Source of the DNA: Mesorhizobium sp. M2E.F.Ca.ET.219.01.1.1
GTDB taxonomy: Bacteria > Pseudomonadota > Alphaproteobacteria > Rhizobiales > Rhizobiaceae
NCBI RefSeq assembly: GCF_004016445.2
Contig: NZ_SADT02000001.1
Location: 43,630 to 107,629, forward strand
Direction of reading: 5' to 3'
Length of the DNA stretch: 64,000 bases
Shown here in pieces: positions 54,412 through 62,508 of this stretch (positions are counted from its first letter, which is position 1; each line of letters opens with the position of its first letter). The translations under genes and the position numbers were made by a program. The notes under the pieces are model-generated. The model had not been told where the DNA came from, made no database searches, and saw only the letters and a list, made by a program, of their open reading frames with translations.

Positions 54412-55263
54412 ATGAAAATCGGCATGTGCATGTTCTTGTGGACCACCAGCGTCTCGAAGAAGCACGAGCCGCTGTTGAAGGACATCAAGGCGACCGGTTT
54501 CGACGGCGTCGAGATACCGGTCTTTGCGGGCTCGCCGGACGACTACAAGAAACTCGGCGAAATGCTCGACCGCATCGGCCTGGAGCGCACCGCGGTCTCG
54601 GCGATGGGCGATCCGGCGATGAACCTGATCTCGCCGGATGCCGCGACGCGCAAGGCCGGCATCGACTACATGAAATGGGCAATCGACTGCAGCACTGCCC
54701 TTGGCGCCAACACGCTGAGCGGGCCGCTGCATTCGACGCTCGGCGCCTTTTCCGGCAGCGGGCCGACGGCTGCCGAGAAGAAGCGCTCGATCGCCTCGCA
54801 GCGCGCCATCGGCGACCATGCCGGCAAGAAGGGCGTGACCATCGGGCTCGAAGCGCTCAACCGCTTCGAATGCTATCTGGTCAACACCATGGCCGACCTG
54901 TCGGAGCACATCGACGCGATCGACCGGCCGCACATCAAGGCGATGTACGACACTTTCCATGCCAATATCGAGGAGGCCGATCCGATCGGCGCCTATACGA
55001 AGCATCGCCGGAATATCGTTCATATACACATTTCGGAGAACGACCGCGGCGTGCCGGGGCGCGGCAACATTCCGTGGAAGGAGACTTTCTCCGCCATCCG
55101 CAAGAGTGGCTATGACGATTGGCTGACGATCGAGTCGTTTGGCCGCTCGCTGAAGGACCTGGCCGCGGCGACCAAGGTGTGGCGCGATTTCGCGGAGAGC
55201 CCGGAGGCGGTTTACCGCGAGGGGTACAGGCATATCAGGGACGGGTGGAAGGCTGCCGCGTAG
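54412..55263 (+). CDS. Xylose-isomerase-like TIM-barrel protein 3
   Basis: The ATG at 54412 follows GGGGAGGGGG. The 283-aa protein starts MKIGMCMFLWTTSVSKKHEPLLKDIKATGFDGVEIPVF. It contains VTIGLEALNRFECYLVN (Glu), IKAMYDTFHANIEEAD (Asp, His), IVHIHISENDRGVPGRGNIPW (His) and DWLTIESFGR (Glu), the metal site of the D-tagatose/psicose 3-epimerase-like family. Last gene of the plus-strand sugar operon. Confidence 0.9.
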   Translation: MKIGMCMFLWTTSVSKKHEPLLKDIKATGFDGVEIPVFAGSPDDYKKLGEMLDRIGLERTAVSAMGDPAMNLISPDAATRKAGIDYMKWAIDCSTALGANTLSGPLHSTLGAFSGSGPTAAEKKRSIASQRAIGDHAGKKGVTIGLEALNRFECYLVNTMADLSEHIDAIDRPHIKAMYDTFHANIEEADPIGAYTKHRRNIVHIHISENDRGVPGRGNIPWKETFSAIRKSGYDDWLTIESFGRSLKDLAAATKVWRDFAESPEAVYREGYRHIRDGWKAAA

Positions 55264-55271
55264 GCGCCTCT

Positions 55272-55436
55272 CCGTTCGTCATCCACGGGCGGAGCGGGAG
55301 CGAAGCGGACGCGGAGACCCGAGGATCCATTCCGTGACGTCGACGCTCCGCGACGATGCAGAATTCTGCACCGCTGCATTCTCCGGGTCAGGGAACGGAA
55401 TGGATCCTCGGGTCAAGCCCGAGGATGACGAAGGTA
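55272..55436. repeat. Palindromic intergenic repeat, family B copy 1
   Basis: Starts CGTCATCCACGGGCGGAGC and ends with CCCGAGGATGACG; inside are GAGGATCCATTCCGTGAC and its reverse complement GGAACGGAATGGATCCTC, plus GCAGAATTCTGC. It separates convergent genes (TIM barrel 3 and phnE2). A second copy is at 60041-60228. Confidence 0.85.
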
Positions 55437-55439
55437 GGG

Positions 55440-56804
55440 CTACCCCCGCTCGGCCTGCAGCCGATTATAATCATGCAGCGTGCGGCTCAGTCTTCGGCGC
55501 AGGAAGTTCGAGATGTTGTCGAAGATGAAAACGACGAGCAGCGTCAAGAGCACCATGTAGAAGACGTTGGCCCAGTTCGAATTGGTGCGCATCGCTTCCC
55601 ACAGCTTCAGGCCGATGCCGCCGGCGCCGACGGCGCCGATGATGGTGGCGCCGCGGGTGTTGGATTCCCACTGGTAGAGCGTCTGGCTGATGAAGACCGG
55701 CACCACTTCCGGCAGCACGCCGTAGCGTTGCACCAAAATCTCGTTGGCGCCGGTCGAGAGCACGCCTTCGCGCGGCTTGTCGTCGATGTTCTCAAGCGCC
55801 TCCGAATAGGTTTTGCCAAGCGTGCCGATCTCGGTGAAGAAGATCGCAGCGCTGCCGGCCAGCGGTCCGGGGCCGAAGGCGCGGGTGAAGAACAGCGCCC
55901 AGATCAGCATGTCGACCGAGCGCATGAAATCGAAGAAGCGCTTCAGCACCTGGCTCAGAACGCCGGTCGGCGTGATGTTGCGGGCGGCGAAGAAGGCGAG
56001 CGGGAAGGCGACGATGCCGCCGAGCAATGTGCCGAGGAAGGCCATGACGATGGTCTGCAGCAGCTTCGTCCAGACATCGCCGTGCTGCCACTGCGCGTTG
56101 TTCCAGAAATTGTCGGCGGCCAGAGCAAGGTTCGATGTGCCGGGCTTGAGTTCCGGCCCGGAGACGATCAGCGAGATGACCTCGCCATATGATTTGCCGA
56201 AGAAAGGCGAGCGCGTGTCGAAGACGAAGTTGGCCCAGCCGAGAAAGCGCTTGCGGATCTTGACGCGGTCGACTGTGACGCGCACCTCGCCGACAAAGCC
56301 AAGCTTGGCGACGACCTCGTCGTCATGGACCGTCACCCAGTCGGGTACCGGACCCGTGATCACCGGCTTGCCGCCGGTCAGCGATATCGGCACGGTCACG
56401 CCGTTGGCCGTGATCGTCGCCCTGGTCTTGTCGAAGGTGACGGATTTGGCGCTGCCGTCGATCTGCACGGTGTAAGTGCCGTCGGGATTCTTGATCACCC
56501 AGTCCGGGTTGGGGTTTTCCCCGAGCGCGGAGAAGCGCGGGTATTTCGGCGTGATCTCGGGCTGGTCGAGACGGAACTCCGGCTGCAGGTCGTAGCTGAT
56601 CCATTGCGACAGGAAGAGCGGCAGGCGCTCCCAATGCGACTCGCGCAGCACCTGCGGCAGGCTGAAGAACCACAAGGCATAGCCAAGATAGAGCACTGTG
56701 CCGGCGATGAGCAGCAGCGGCCAGAAGCGCTTGTAGGCCGGCCGCTGGAAGATCTGTGGATGACGGTTTTCGATCGCGCTGACTTCGTCGACAGTCATAG
56801 CCAT
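55440..56804 (-). CDS. phnE2: Phosphonate ABC importer permease, long form
   Basis: A 454-aa PhnE-family permease. After a first membrane segment (FWPLLLIAGTVLYLGYALWFFSLP) comes a soluble domain of about 190 residues (PDWVIKNPDGTYTVQIDGSAKSVTFDK...). Then come five segments with the family motif RGATIIGAVGAGGIGLKLWEAM. The EAA-like loop is SQTLYQWESNTRGATIIG. The soluble insert, absent from E. coli PhnE, is beta-rich and probably periplasmic. Last gene of the phnCDE1E2 set. Confidence 0.9.
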   Translation of the reverse strand: MAMTVDEVSAIENRHPQIFQRPAYKRFWPLLLIAGTVLYLGYALWFFSLPQVLRESHWERLPLFLSQWISYDLQPEFRLDQPEITPKYPRFSALGENPNPDWVIKNPDGTYTVQIDGSAKSVTFDKTRATITANGVTVPISLTGGKPVITGPVPDWVTVHDDEVVAKLGFVGEVRVTVDRVKIRKRFLGWANFVFDTRSPFFGKSYGEVISLIVSGPELKPGTSNLALAADNFWNNAQWQHGDVWTKLLQTIVMAFLGTLLGGIVAFPLAFFAARNITPTGVLSQVLKRFFDFMRSVDMLIWALFFTRAFGPGPLAGSAAIFFTEIGTLGKTYSEALENIDDKPREGVLSTGANEILVQRYGVLPEVVPVFISQTLYQWESNTRGATIIGAVGAGGIGLKLWEAMRTNSNWANVFYMVLLTLLVVFIFDNISNFLRRRLSRTLHDYNRLQAERG

Positions 56805-56805
56805 A

Positions 56806-57759
56806 TCAGGCGCTCATCAGAAATGCCTGCTCGCCGACAAGCTTGCGGCGTAGCCAGGCGGAGAACTGGTCGACGAGGATGATGGTGATGAAGAGCAGGA
56901 GCACCAGCGCCAGCGTCTTGGCGCCGAAGCCGCGCGAGATGGCAAGTTTCAATTCCTCGCCGATGCCGCCGCCGCCGACCGCGCCCATGATGGTCGAGAT
57001 GCGCACATTGATCTCGATTCTCAGCAGCGTGTAGGACATGAAATTGGGCAGCACCTGCGGCAGGTCGGCAAAGCGCACGCGCTCGAACCAGTTGGCGCCG
57101 ACGGCGCGCAGGCCTTCCTCCGGGCGCATGTCGATGTTCTCGTTGATCTCATAGAACAGCTTGCCCAGCGCGCCGATCGAATGCAGGCCGATGGCGATGA
57201 TGGCGGCGACGGGGCCGATCGAGACGATGGCCGCGAACACGCCGGCAATAACGATCTCTGGGAAGGCGCGCAGCAATTCCATGAAGCGCTTGACGACGAG
57301 CCGCAGGGCCGGGCTCGGCGTCAGGTTGCGCGCGGCGATGAAGGAGAATGGAACGGCGAAGACGAAGCCGATGAAGGTCGAGACCAGCGCCACGTTCACC
57401 GTGGTCAGCATCAGCTCGAAATATTCGGGGATGTAGAAGCCGCCCCAGACATAGACGCGGCCGAGCGGGAAGTTGAATTCCTGCGTGCCCTTGTCGCTGG
57501 GCGAAGCGATGTCGAACAGCGCCCGCCAGACATCGTTCCAATCCTTCGGGATCAGCCAGCTCAGGAAATCGAGGATATGCGGCAGGCGGTCGAAGAAGTG
57601 GCCGGCATTGGCCTCGTCGGCGAACCACATGGTCGCGAACATGGCGACAAGCAGCAGGCCGACGCCAAGCGCGGTGTAGAAGCGGCGCAGCGATGTCTGG
57701 CGCCGCCAGGCGTCGGCCTGCTGGCGGGTGGCGTCGGAATGAAGTGTCGCTGATGTCAT
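56806..57759 (-). CDS. phnE1: Phosphonate ABC importer permease
   Basis: A 317-aa PhnE with the N-terminal anchor (ALGVGLLLVAMFATMWFADE), FSFIAARNLTPSPALRLVVKRFMELLRAFPEIVIAGVFA, and RIEINVRISTIMGAVGGGGIGEELKLAI near the C-terminus. The ATG at 57759 is used (MTSATLHSD), because the sequence upstream to 57873 is not conserved-looking. One base separates its stop from the phnE2 start codon region. Confidence 0.92.
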   Translation of the reverse strand: MTSATLHSDATRQQADAWRRQTSLRRFYTALGVGLLLVAMFATMWFADEANAGHFFDRLPHILDFLSWLIPKDWNDVWRALFDIASPSDKGTQEFNFPLGRVYVWGGFYIPEYFELMLTTVNVALVSTFIGFVFAVPFSFIAARNLTPSPALRLVVKRFMELLRAFPEIVIAGVFAAIVSIGPVAAIIAIGLHSIGALGKLFYEINENIDMRPEEGLRAVGANWFERVRFADLPQVLPNFMSYTLLRIEINVRISTIMGAVGGGGIGEELKLAISRGFGAKTLALVLLLFITIILVDQFSAWLRRKLVGEQAFLMSA

Positions 57760-57919
57760 GATCGGGACATGCAAAAAGGGCGGCGCCGACGCATCGGCCC
57801 GAAAATCGAAGTCCGATTTTCGGAGAGTCCGATGCGGCAATCCAAAGTGCCAAAGCGTACTTTGTGCGTCCAAGTGGACGCACGTCGCTTTGGTGAGCGC
57901 CGCCCTTTTCCTGATGCCT

Positions 57920-58828
57920 TTAGCCGCCGATAGCGGCTTTGCGGGCTTCGACGATGACGTTGTAGAAGTCCGGCTTCACGGGCACGTAGCCGGTGAAGTC
58001 GCCGCCTTCGACGCCTTCGAAGCAGGCCTTGTCCTTGGCCGGCAGGGCGGTGAAGAAGGCGGTGAGCTTGGCGGTCATGTCGTCGCCCAGCGCGGTGCGG
58101 ACAACCAGCGGACCGTTCGGGATCAGGCCCGAGCGCCACACTTCGACGAAGTCGTTCGGGTCGACGGCGCCCTTGGCGACTTCCTTGTGGAAGGTGCCGG
58201 AAGTGTAGCCGTTCTTGAAGTCGCCGATGCCCGAGGAATCGTCCACGGCAACGTCGACTTTGCCGTCGCGCACGGCCAGCACGTTGTTCTCATGGCCGCC
58301 GTTGAACTGGGTCGAGGCGAAATAAGTCTCGTTGGAAGCGCCGGTGTCCTTCGGAATCTGGGTCAGCGGGATCAGATAGCCCGAGGTCGAGTCCGGATCG
58401 GCATAGCCGAGCTTCTTGCCCTTGGCCGACTTGATGTCGGTGATGCCGGAGGTCTTCAGCGCCAGGCCAACCGAATAATAGCCCGTCGAGCCATCGGTCT
58501 GCTGGGTGGTCAGGATCGGAGTGACGGCCTTCGGGTCCTTCAGATAGACGCTGGCGTAGCCGGACGCGCCGAGCTCGGCGAAGTCGAGCGTGCCGCCGAG
58601 CAGGCCCTGGATGACGCCGTCATAGTCGGCGGCCGGGAACAGCGACACCTTCTCGAAGCCGAATTCCGACTTCAGGTGATCGGCGAGGCACTGATAGTTG
58701 CGCAGACGGTCGGTCTCATTCTCGCCGCCGAGGATGCCGACGCGGAATTCCTTGATATCAGCGGCGTGCGCGGCACTGGCCGCCATGGCGAGCAGCGAAA
58801 CCGCTCCAAAAACCATCTTCCTGAACAT
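57920..58828 (-). CDS. phnD: Phosphonate ABC importer substrate-binding protein
   Basis: A 302-aa PhnD with a Sec signal (MFRKMVFGAVSLLAMAASAAHA). The fold motifs are FRVGILGGENETDRLRNYQCLADHLKSEFGFEKVSLFPAADYDGVIQGLLGGTLDFAELG, LGYADPDSTSGYLIP, which forms the phosphonate pocket in the family, and VAVDDSSGIGDFKNGYTSG. The true start is the ATG at 58828; the frame continues far upstream without a gene. A run of eight AG dinucleotides occupies the ribosome-binding position. Confidence 0.94.
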   Translation of the reverse strand: MFRKMVFGAVSLLAMAASAAHAADIKEFRVGILGGENETDRLRNYQCLADHLKSEFGFEKVSLFPAADYDGVIQGLLGGTLDFAELGASGYASVYLKDPKAVTPILTTQQTDGSTGYYSVGLALKTSGITDIKSAKGKKLGYADPDSTSGYLIPLTQIPKDTGASNETYFASTQFNGGHENNVLAVRDGKVDVAVDDSSGIGDFKNGYTSGTFHKEVAKGAVDPNDFVEVWRSGLIPNGPLVVRTALGDDMTAKLTAFFTALPAKDKACFEGVEGGDFTGYVPVKPDFYNVIVEARKAAIGG

Positions 58829-58831
58829 TTG

Positions 58832-58847
58832 CTCTCTCTCTCTCTCT
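58832..58847. repeat. (CT)8 dinucleotide run in the phnD ribosome-binding region
   Basis: Reads (AG)8 on the coding strand, 4 bp before the phnD ATG, and provides the Shine-Dalgarno. A length change by slippage would alter spacing and so translation. Confidence 0.8.
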
Positions 58848-58977
58848 CCTGTTGTTCCGGCTGCGCGCCGGCGGCGTTCTGATTTTTCAAGTCTTGCCTT
58901 TGACGCTGGCGGGCGATCCGGGTTGCTCTGCCGAAATCCACGATTTGCCGGGACCGACTGGGGTCGGGGCGATGGAC

Positions 58978-59835
58978 TCAGTAGCCAGGGAAGGCGGGCT
59001 CGAGCGGTCCGGCGGATGCGGTGATCTTCGGCCTGACGGTCACGCTGGTCGACGTGATTGCCTCGGAAATCTCGGCGCCGCTGGCATCGGCGCCATAGAC
59101 GGTGCGCACGGCGTCGCGGTCGAGGTCTTCCGGGGCGCCGTCGAAGACGACCTTGCCGGCGGCCATGCCGATGATGCGGTTGCAATAGGCGCGCGCGGTG
59201 TCCAGCGTGTGCAGATTGGTGACGACGGTGATGCCTTCGCGCAGATTGATGTCGCGCAGCGAATCCATCACCACCTTGGCGTTGAGCGGGTCGAGCGAGG
59301 CGATCGGCTCGTCGGCCAGAAGCACTTTCGGCTGCTGCATCATGGCGCGGGCGATCGCGACACGCTGTTGCTGGCCTCCGGACAGAGTGCCGGCCGGCTG
59401 CAGCGCGGTACGGGCGATGTCGAGGCGCTCGAGCGCGGCCACCGCCTCGGCGCATTCGGTGCGCGTGAACATGCCGAGCAGGTTGGAAACCGTCGAGCGA
59501 TGGTTGAGGCGGCCGAGCAGCACGTTGGTCAAGACGTCGAGGCGCGGCACGAGGTTGAACTGTTGGAAGATCATGGCGCAGTCGCGCTGCCAGCGGCGCA
59601 GCGGCGATCCCTGCAGGCTGGAGACCTCGGCGCCGTCAAAAAAAATCGACCCCTGGCTGGGATCGATGAGACGATTGATCATGCGCAGCAACGTCGACTT
59701 GCCGGCGCCGGAGCGGCCGATGATGCCGACCATCTGCCCGCGCGTGATCGAGATGTTGATGTCGCTGACAGCGGTGTTCTTGCCAAATCGTCGGGTTACG
59801 CCGCGGATTTCGAGCGTGGCCGATGATGCTGACAT
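58978..59835 (-). CDS. phnC: Phosphonate ABC importer ATPase
   Basis: A 285-aa ATPase with Walker [11 protein letters not shown]-loop [23 protein letters not shown] (a PhnC-typical segment), signature [14 protein letters not shown], Walker [14 protein letters not shown] and [18 protein letters not shown], where the switch His is HT in place of HD as usual in PhnC. First gene of phnCDE1E2; 149 bp separate it from phnD. Confidence 0.94.
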   Translation of the reverse strand: MSASSATLEIRGVTRRFGKNTAVSDINISITRGQMVGIIGRSGAGKSTLLRMINRLIDPSQGSIFFDGAEVSSLQGSPLRRWQRDCAMIFQQFNLVPRLDVLTNVLLGRLNHRSTVSNLLGMFTRTECAEAVAALERLDIARTALQPAGTLSGGQQQRVAIARAMMQQPKVLLADEPIASLDPLNAKVVMDSLRDINLREGITVVTNLHTLDTARAYCNRIIGMAAGKVVFDGAPEDLDRDAVRTVYGADASGAEISEAITSTSVTVRPKITASAGPLEPAFPGY

Positions 59836-59916
59836 ACCAAAACTCCAGTCCGTCGCGGTTTTGCAGGTCTGTTAGCCTTCGCTAGCGCAGCCCGATGAAG
59901 CTGGGGTGTCGGATTG

Positions 59917-59934
59917 ATGTCAGTTTTGTTACGA
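59917..59934 (-). promoter_or_regulatory. Possible PhoB (Pho) box upstream of phnC
   Basis: On the minus strand TCGTAAC-AAAA-CTGACAT has the 7-4-7 layout of Pho boxes (consensus CTGTCAT twice); the second half matches 6 of 7, the first poorly. It lies about 82 bp before the phnC start. Weak on sequence, supported by the known phosphate control of phn genes. Confidence 0.35.
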
Positions 59935-60040
59935 GTCACAGGCTTGTGGGGTTAATTCCCAGCACAGGGATTTTGATCGGGCCGGCTATGTTTTTGTTGG
60001 GCAGGTGGCATGCCTTGGAGATTGGCTAAAAGGCCCATCC

Positions 60041-60228
60041 CGTCGTCATCCACGGGCGGAGCAAGGAGCGCAGCGACGCGCGAAGACCCGAGGATCCATT
60101 CCGTGACGCATGAGCGCTGCCGCGGTGCAGAATTCTGCTCCGCCGCACTCTTCGATCAGGGTCACGGAATGGATCCCAGGGTCTCCGCGACGCCGCTTCG
60201 CGGCTGCTCCGCCCAGGGATGACGAGGT
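60041..60228. repeat. Palindromic intergenic repeat, family B copy 2
   Basis: Shares CGTCATCCACGGGCGGAGC, GAGGATCCATTCCGTGAC, GCAGAATTCTGC and GGAATGGATCC with the copy at 55272-55436; the distal part differs (CCCAGGGATGACGAGG end). Located between phnC and the DUF1868 gene. Confidence 0.82.
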
Positions 60229-60328
60229 TGGAGGGCTTCAGCCAATCCCCGGCGTTTGCGCTGATTTCACGGAAACGAACGGTGAAATCCCGCCGAAGCG
60301 GCAACCTCCAAAATCCCTGCGCAGACCA

Positions 60329-61039
60329 CTAGCCAAGCACCAGCAATTCCTCGAAATGCTTCATGTCCTTGAAGCTGCAGAAGGCCGGAGCCTTCAGCTC
60401 GATCACCGGAGCATCGCGGTCGAGGAACGACAGGCAGTCATCAAACAGGTCCTGCCAGGCCGCGGCCCGCTCGTCGGCGAGGCGGCGGAGCTGGTAGGCG
60501 AAGGTGATGTGGAAGACATAGGTGTCGTGATCCGGATGGCGGTAGCCGAATGGCACGGATAGCGCATCGCGCCAGGCTTTCAGGACCTGTCGATCTTCTT
60601 GGGTGGCGCCGGCGACGGTCAGGCCGGTCGGCACGACTTCGACAATTTTGGCCTTGAAGGGGCCGCGACCCTCGAAACCCCGCAGGCGGTCGAGATAGAG
60701 CCGGGTCATGTCGTCGATGCCGGTGTCGAGCGGTACGTCGGCGGGCCAATAGGGGAGGCGACGCCGGTATTCGATGATGCCCTGGAAGAGCGTCATGTGG
60801 AGGCTTGAGATCGGGGTGAGGGCGAGGCGATCGGCATCCGGCATGGCGAGCATGCGCTCGCGCACCTCGACAATTGCTGCTTGCGAAGGCGAGCCTTCGA
60901 CCAGATGGCAGACGACGGTGTTGCCCGGCTCGGGGAGGAAGTTGCCCGACGCGTCGTAACGAGTGCCGAGATGGATCGGCGGCTTCGGATTAGAGCCTTC
61001 GAAGAATCCGGCGAGCGAGGGTCTAACTGTGGCGAGCAT
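60329..61039 (-). CDS. DUF1868 protein, 2H-phosphoesterase-like
   Basis: The 236-aa protein (ATG 61039 after AGGAGATCGCC) has two H-x-T motifs characteristic of the 2H phosphoesterase superfamily: SSLHMTLFQGI in the first half and YVFHITFAYQL in the second, about 110 residues apart. The N-terminus (PPIHLGTRYDASGNFLPEPGNTVVCHL) is typical of DUF1868. It lies between the two phn gene groups. A 2H-type protein (DUF1045, PhnN-like context) is common in phn clusters, so a role with cyclic phosphodiesters of the C-P lyase pathway is conceivable but not shown. Confidence 0.85.
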   Translation of the reverse strand: MLATVRPSLAGFFEGSNPKPPIHLGTRYDASGNFLPEPGNTVVCHLVEGSPSQAAIVEVRERMLAMPDADRLALTPISSLHMTLFQGIIEYRRRLPYWPADVPLDTGIDDMTRLYLDRLRGFEGRGPFKAKIVEVVPTGLTVAGATQEDRQVLKAWRDALSVPFGYRHPDHDTYVFHITFAYQLRRLADERAAAWQDLFDDCLSFLDRDAPVIELKAPAFCSFKDMKHFEELLVLG

Positions 61040-61090
61040 GGCGATCTCCTGGGGGAGATCGGCTCTTGTCCGAGTCATGTGTCAAGGATG

Positions 61091-61132
61091 TGAATGGTGA
61101 ATGGTGAATGGTGAATGGTGAATGGTGAATGG
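61091..61132. repeat. Heptanucleotide minisatellite, six copies of TGAATGG
   Basis: Six perfect tandem copies. The complementary pattern (CCATTCAC, ACCATTCACCATTCC) occurs at 61157-61182, so the region can also fold back. Between DUF1868 and the acyltransferase gene; no coding. Confidence 0.9.
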
Positions 61133-61187
61133 TGAGAAAGAAGGGCTTCGTTGCCATTCACTATTGACCATTCACCATTCCCTGAAA

Positions 61188-61802
61188 TCAGCCGCCGTGT
61201 TTCTCCAGGAACGCCTCGGCCGACAGCTCACGAAAATCGTCGAGGGCGGCGCGCAGCCTTGCATGGTCCCAGTCCCACCAGGCTAAAGCCTGGTAGCGCT
61301 CGGCGGTGCGGCGGTCGAAGCGCTCGCGGATCGGTTTTGCCGGCACGCCGCCGACGATCGTGTAGGGCGCGACGTCCTTCGACACCACCGCGCCGGCGCC
61401 GACCGCCGCGCCGTCGCCGACGGTGACGCCTGGCAGGATGGTCGAGCCGTGGCCGAGCCAGGTGTCGTGGCCGATGGTGACGCGTTTGGCACGGCGCTGA
61501 GCGAAGAACTCGCTCTCATGCTCGGCGTCGTTCCAATAATCCGAGGCGCGGTAGGTGAAGTGGTGCAGTGTCGGACGCGAAACCGGGTGGTTCGTGGCGT
61601 TGATGCGCACGCTCGCCGCGATGTTGGAGAACTTGCCGATGGTGGCGCACCAGACGGCGCAGTCCTGCATCATGTAGGAGTAGTCGCCGAGCTCGCATTC
61701 GGCGACACGGCTGCGCTCGGCGATTTCGGTCCAGCGGCCGAGGGTCGAGTTTTCGACCTGCGCCGTCGGATGGATCAGCGGCGTATCCGAAAGCTTCTTC
61801 AT
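61188..61802 (-). CDS. Hexapeptide-repeat acyltransferase of phosphonate clusters
   Basis: The 204-aa left-handed beta-helix protein has [63 protein letters not shown], the catalytic-type HHFTYR region, and the [48 protein letters not shown] hexapeptides. It matches the transferase found next to phn genes (phosphonate metabolism hexapeptide transferase family) and the xenobiotic/chloramphenicol acetyltransferase group. It overlaps phnL by 4 nt. It may acetylate aminophosphonates, like PhnO, though it is not a homolog of PhnO. Confidence 0.88.
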   Translation of the reverse strand: MKKLSDTPLIHPTAQVENSTLGRWTEIAERSRVAECELGDYSYMMQDCAVWCATIGKFSNIAASVRINATNHPVSRPTLHHFTYRASDYWNDAEHESEFFAQRRAKRVTIGHDTWLGHGSTILPGVTVGDGAAVGAGAVVSKDVAPYTIVGGVPAKPIRERFDRRTAERYQALAWWDWDHARLRAALDDFRELSAEAFLEKHGG

Positions 61803-62506
61803 GCGGCGATCTTTCCGGCGGCGAAGGCGGTGACGTCGATGACGCGATCGGCGACTGCGTCGCGCACGTCGAGGTCATGGAAGATGCCAAGCAAGGCGAC
61901 GCCCGCCGCCTTTTTCGCTGCGATGAGCTCGACCACGACATCGCGGTTCCTGGCGTCAAGCGAAGCGGTCGGCTCGTCGAGCAAAAGGATCGGATGCTCG
62001 GTGATGAAGCCGCGCGCGATGTTGACGCGCTGCTGCTCGCCGCCGGAGAAGGTCGCCGGCGGCAGCGCCCAGAGTTTTTCGGGCAGGTTGAGCTGAGCAA
62101 GCAGGGAGCGAGCCTTCGCCCGCGCGGTCTCGCGATCCTCGCCGCGCTCGACCAGCGGTTCGGCGACGACGTCGAGCGCCGAGACGCGCGGCACGGTACG
62201 CAGGAACTGGCTGACATAGCCGATGGTGTGGCGGCGCACGGAAAGCACGGTGCGCGGGCTGGCGGAGGCGAGGTCGATCAACCCGCCGCCATGCTGGACG
62301 ATGATCTGGCCTTCATCGACGGCATAGTTGCCGTAGAGCATCTTCAGGATCGAGCTTTTTCCCGCACCGGATGGGCCGCCGAGTACCGCGCATTCGCCGG
62401 CGCGGATCGAGAAGGAAACGCCAGTCACCACCGGCAGCGTGACGCCGTCGCGCAGATGCATGGTAAAGCTCTTGGCGACGTCCGAGACAACGAGAGGCGT
62501 AGCCAT
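61799..62506 (-). CDS. phnL: C-P lyase accessory ATPase PhnL
   Basis: A 235-aa ABC-type ATPase without membrane partner: Walker [12 protein letters not shown]-loop [22 protein letters not shown] (the PhnL-specific stretch), signature [15 protein letters not shown] and Walker [14 protein letters not shown]. PhnL works with the PhnGHIJK core complex in ribosylation and breakdown of phosphonates. The ATG at 62506 is close to the phnK stop. Confidence 0.94.
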   Translation of the reverse strand: MATPLVVSDVAKSFTMHLRDGVTLPVVTGVSFSIRAGECAVLGGPSGAGKSSILKMLYGNYAVDEGQIIVQHGGGLIDLASASPRTVLSVRRHTIGYVSQFLRTVPRVSALDVVAEPLVERGEDRETARAKARSLLAQLNLPEKLWALPPATFSGGEQQRVNIARGFITEHPILLLDEPTASLDARNRDVVVELIAAKKAAGVALLGIFHDLDVRDAVADRVIDVTAFAAGKIAA

Positions 62507-62508
62507 GA

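Larger units (their letters stand above)
59836..60328. other. Intergenic region upstream of phnC
   Basis: About 490 bp without a gene. It holds a possible Pho box near the phnC side and the family B repeat copy at 60041-60228; the rest shows nothing recognisable. Confidence 0.5.

Noticed and set aside
57758..58882. 374-codon plus-strand frame opposite phnD
   Set aside because: Antisense to a well-supported phnD; no start signal or motif.
57920..59455. 511-codon frame that would fuse a new N-terminus to PhnD
   Set aside because: The upstream part overlaps phnC out of frame; PhnD starts at 58828 with a signal peptide.
61091..61132. Possible CRISPR or integron-like repeat
   Set aside because: Perfect head-to-tail heptamers without spacers: a simple minisatellite.
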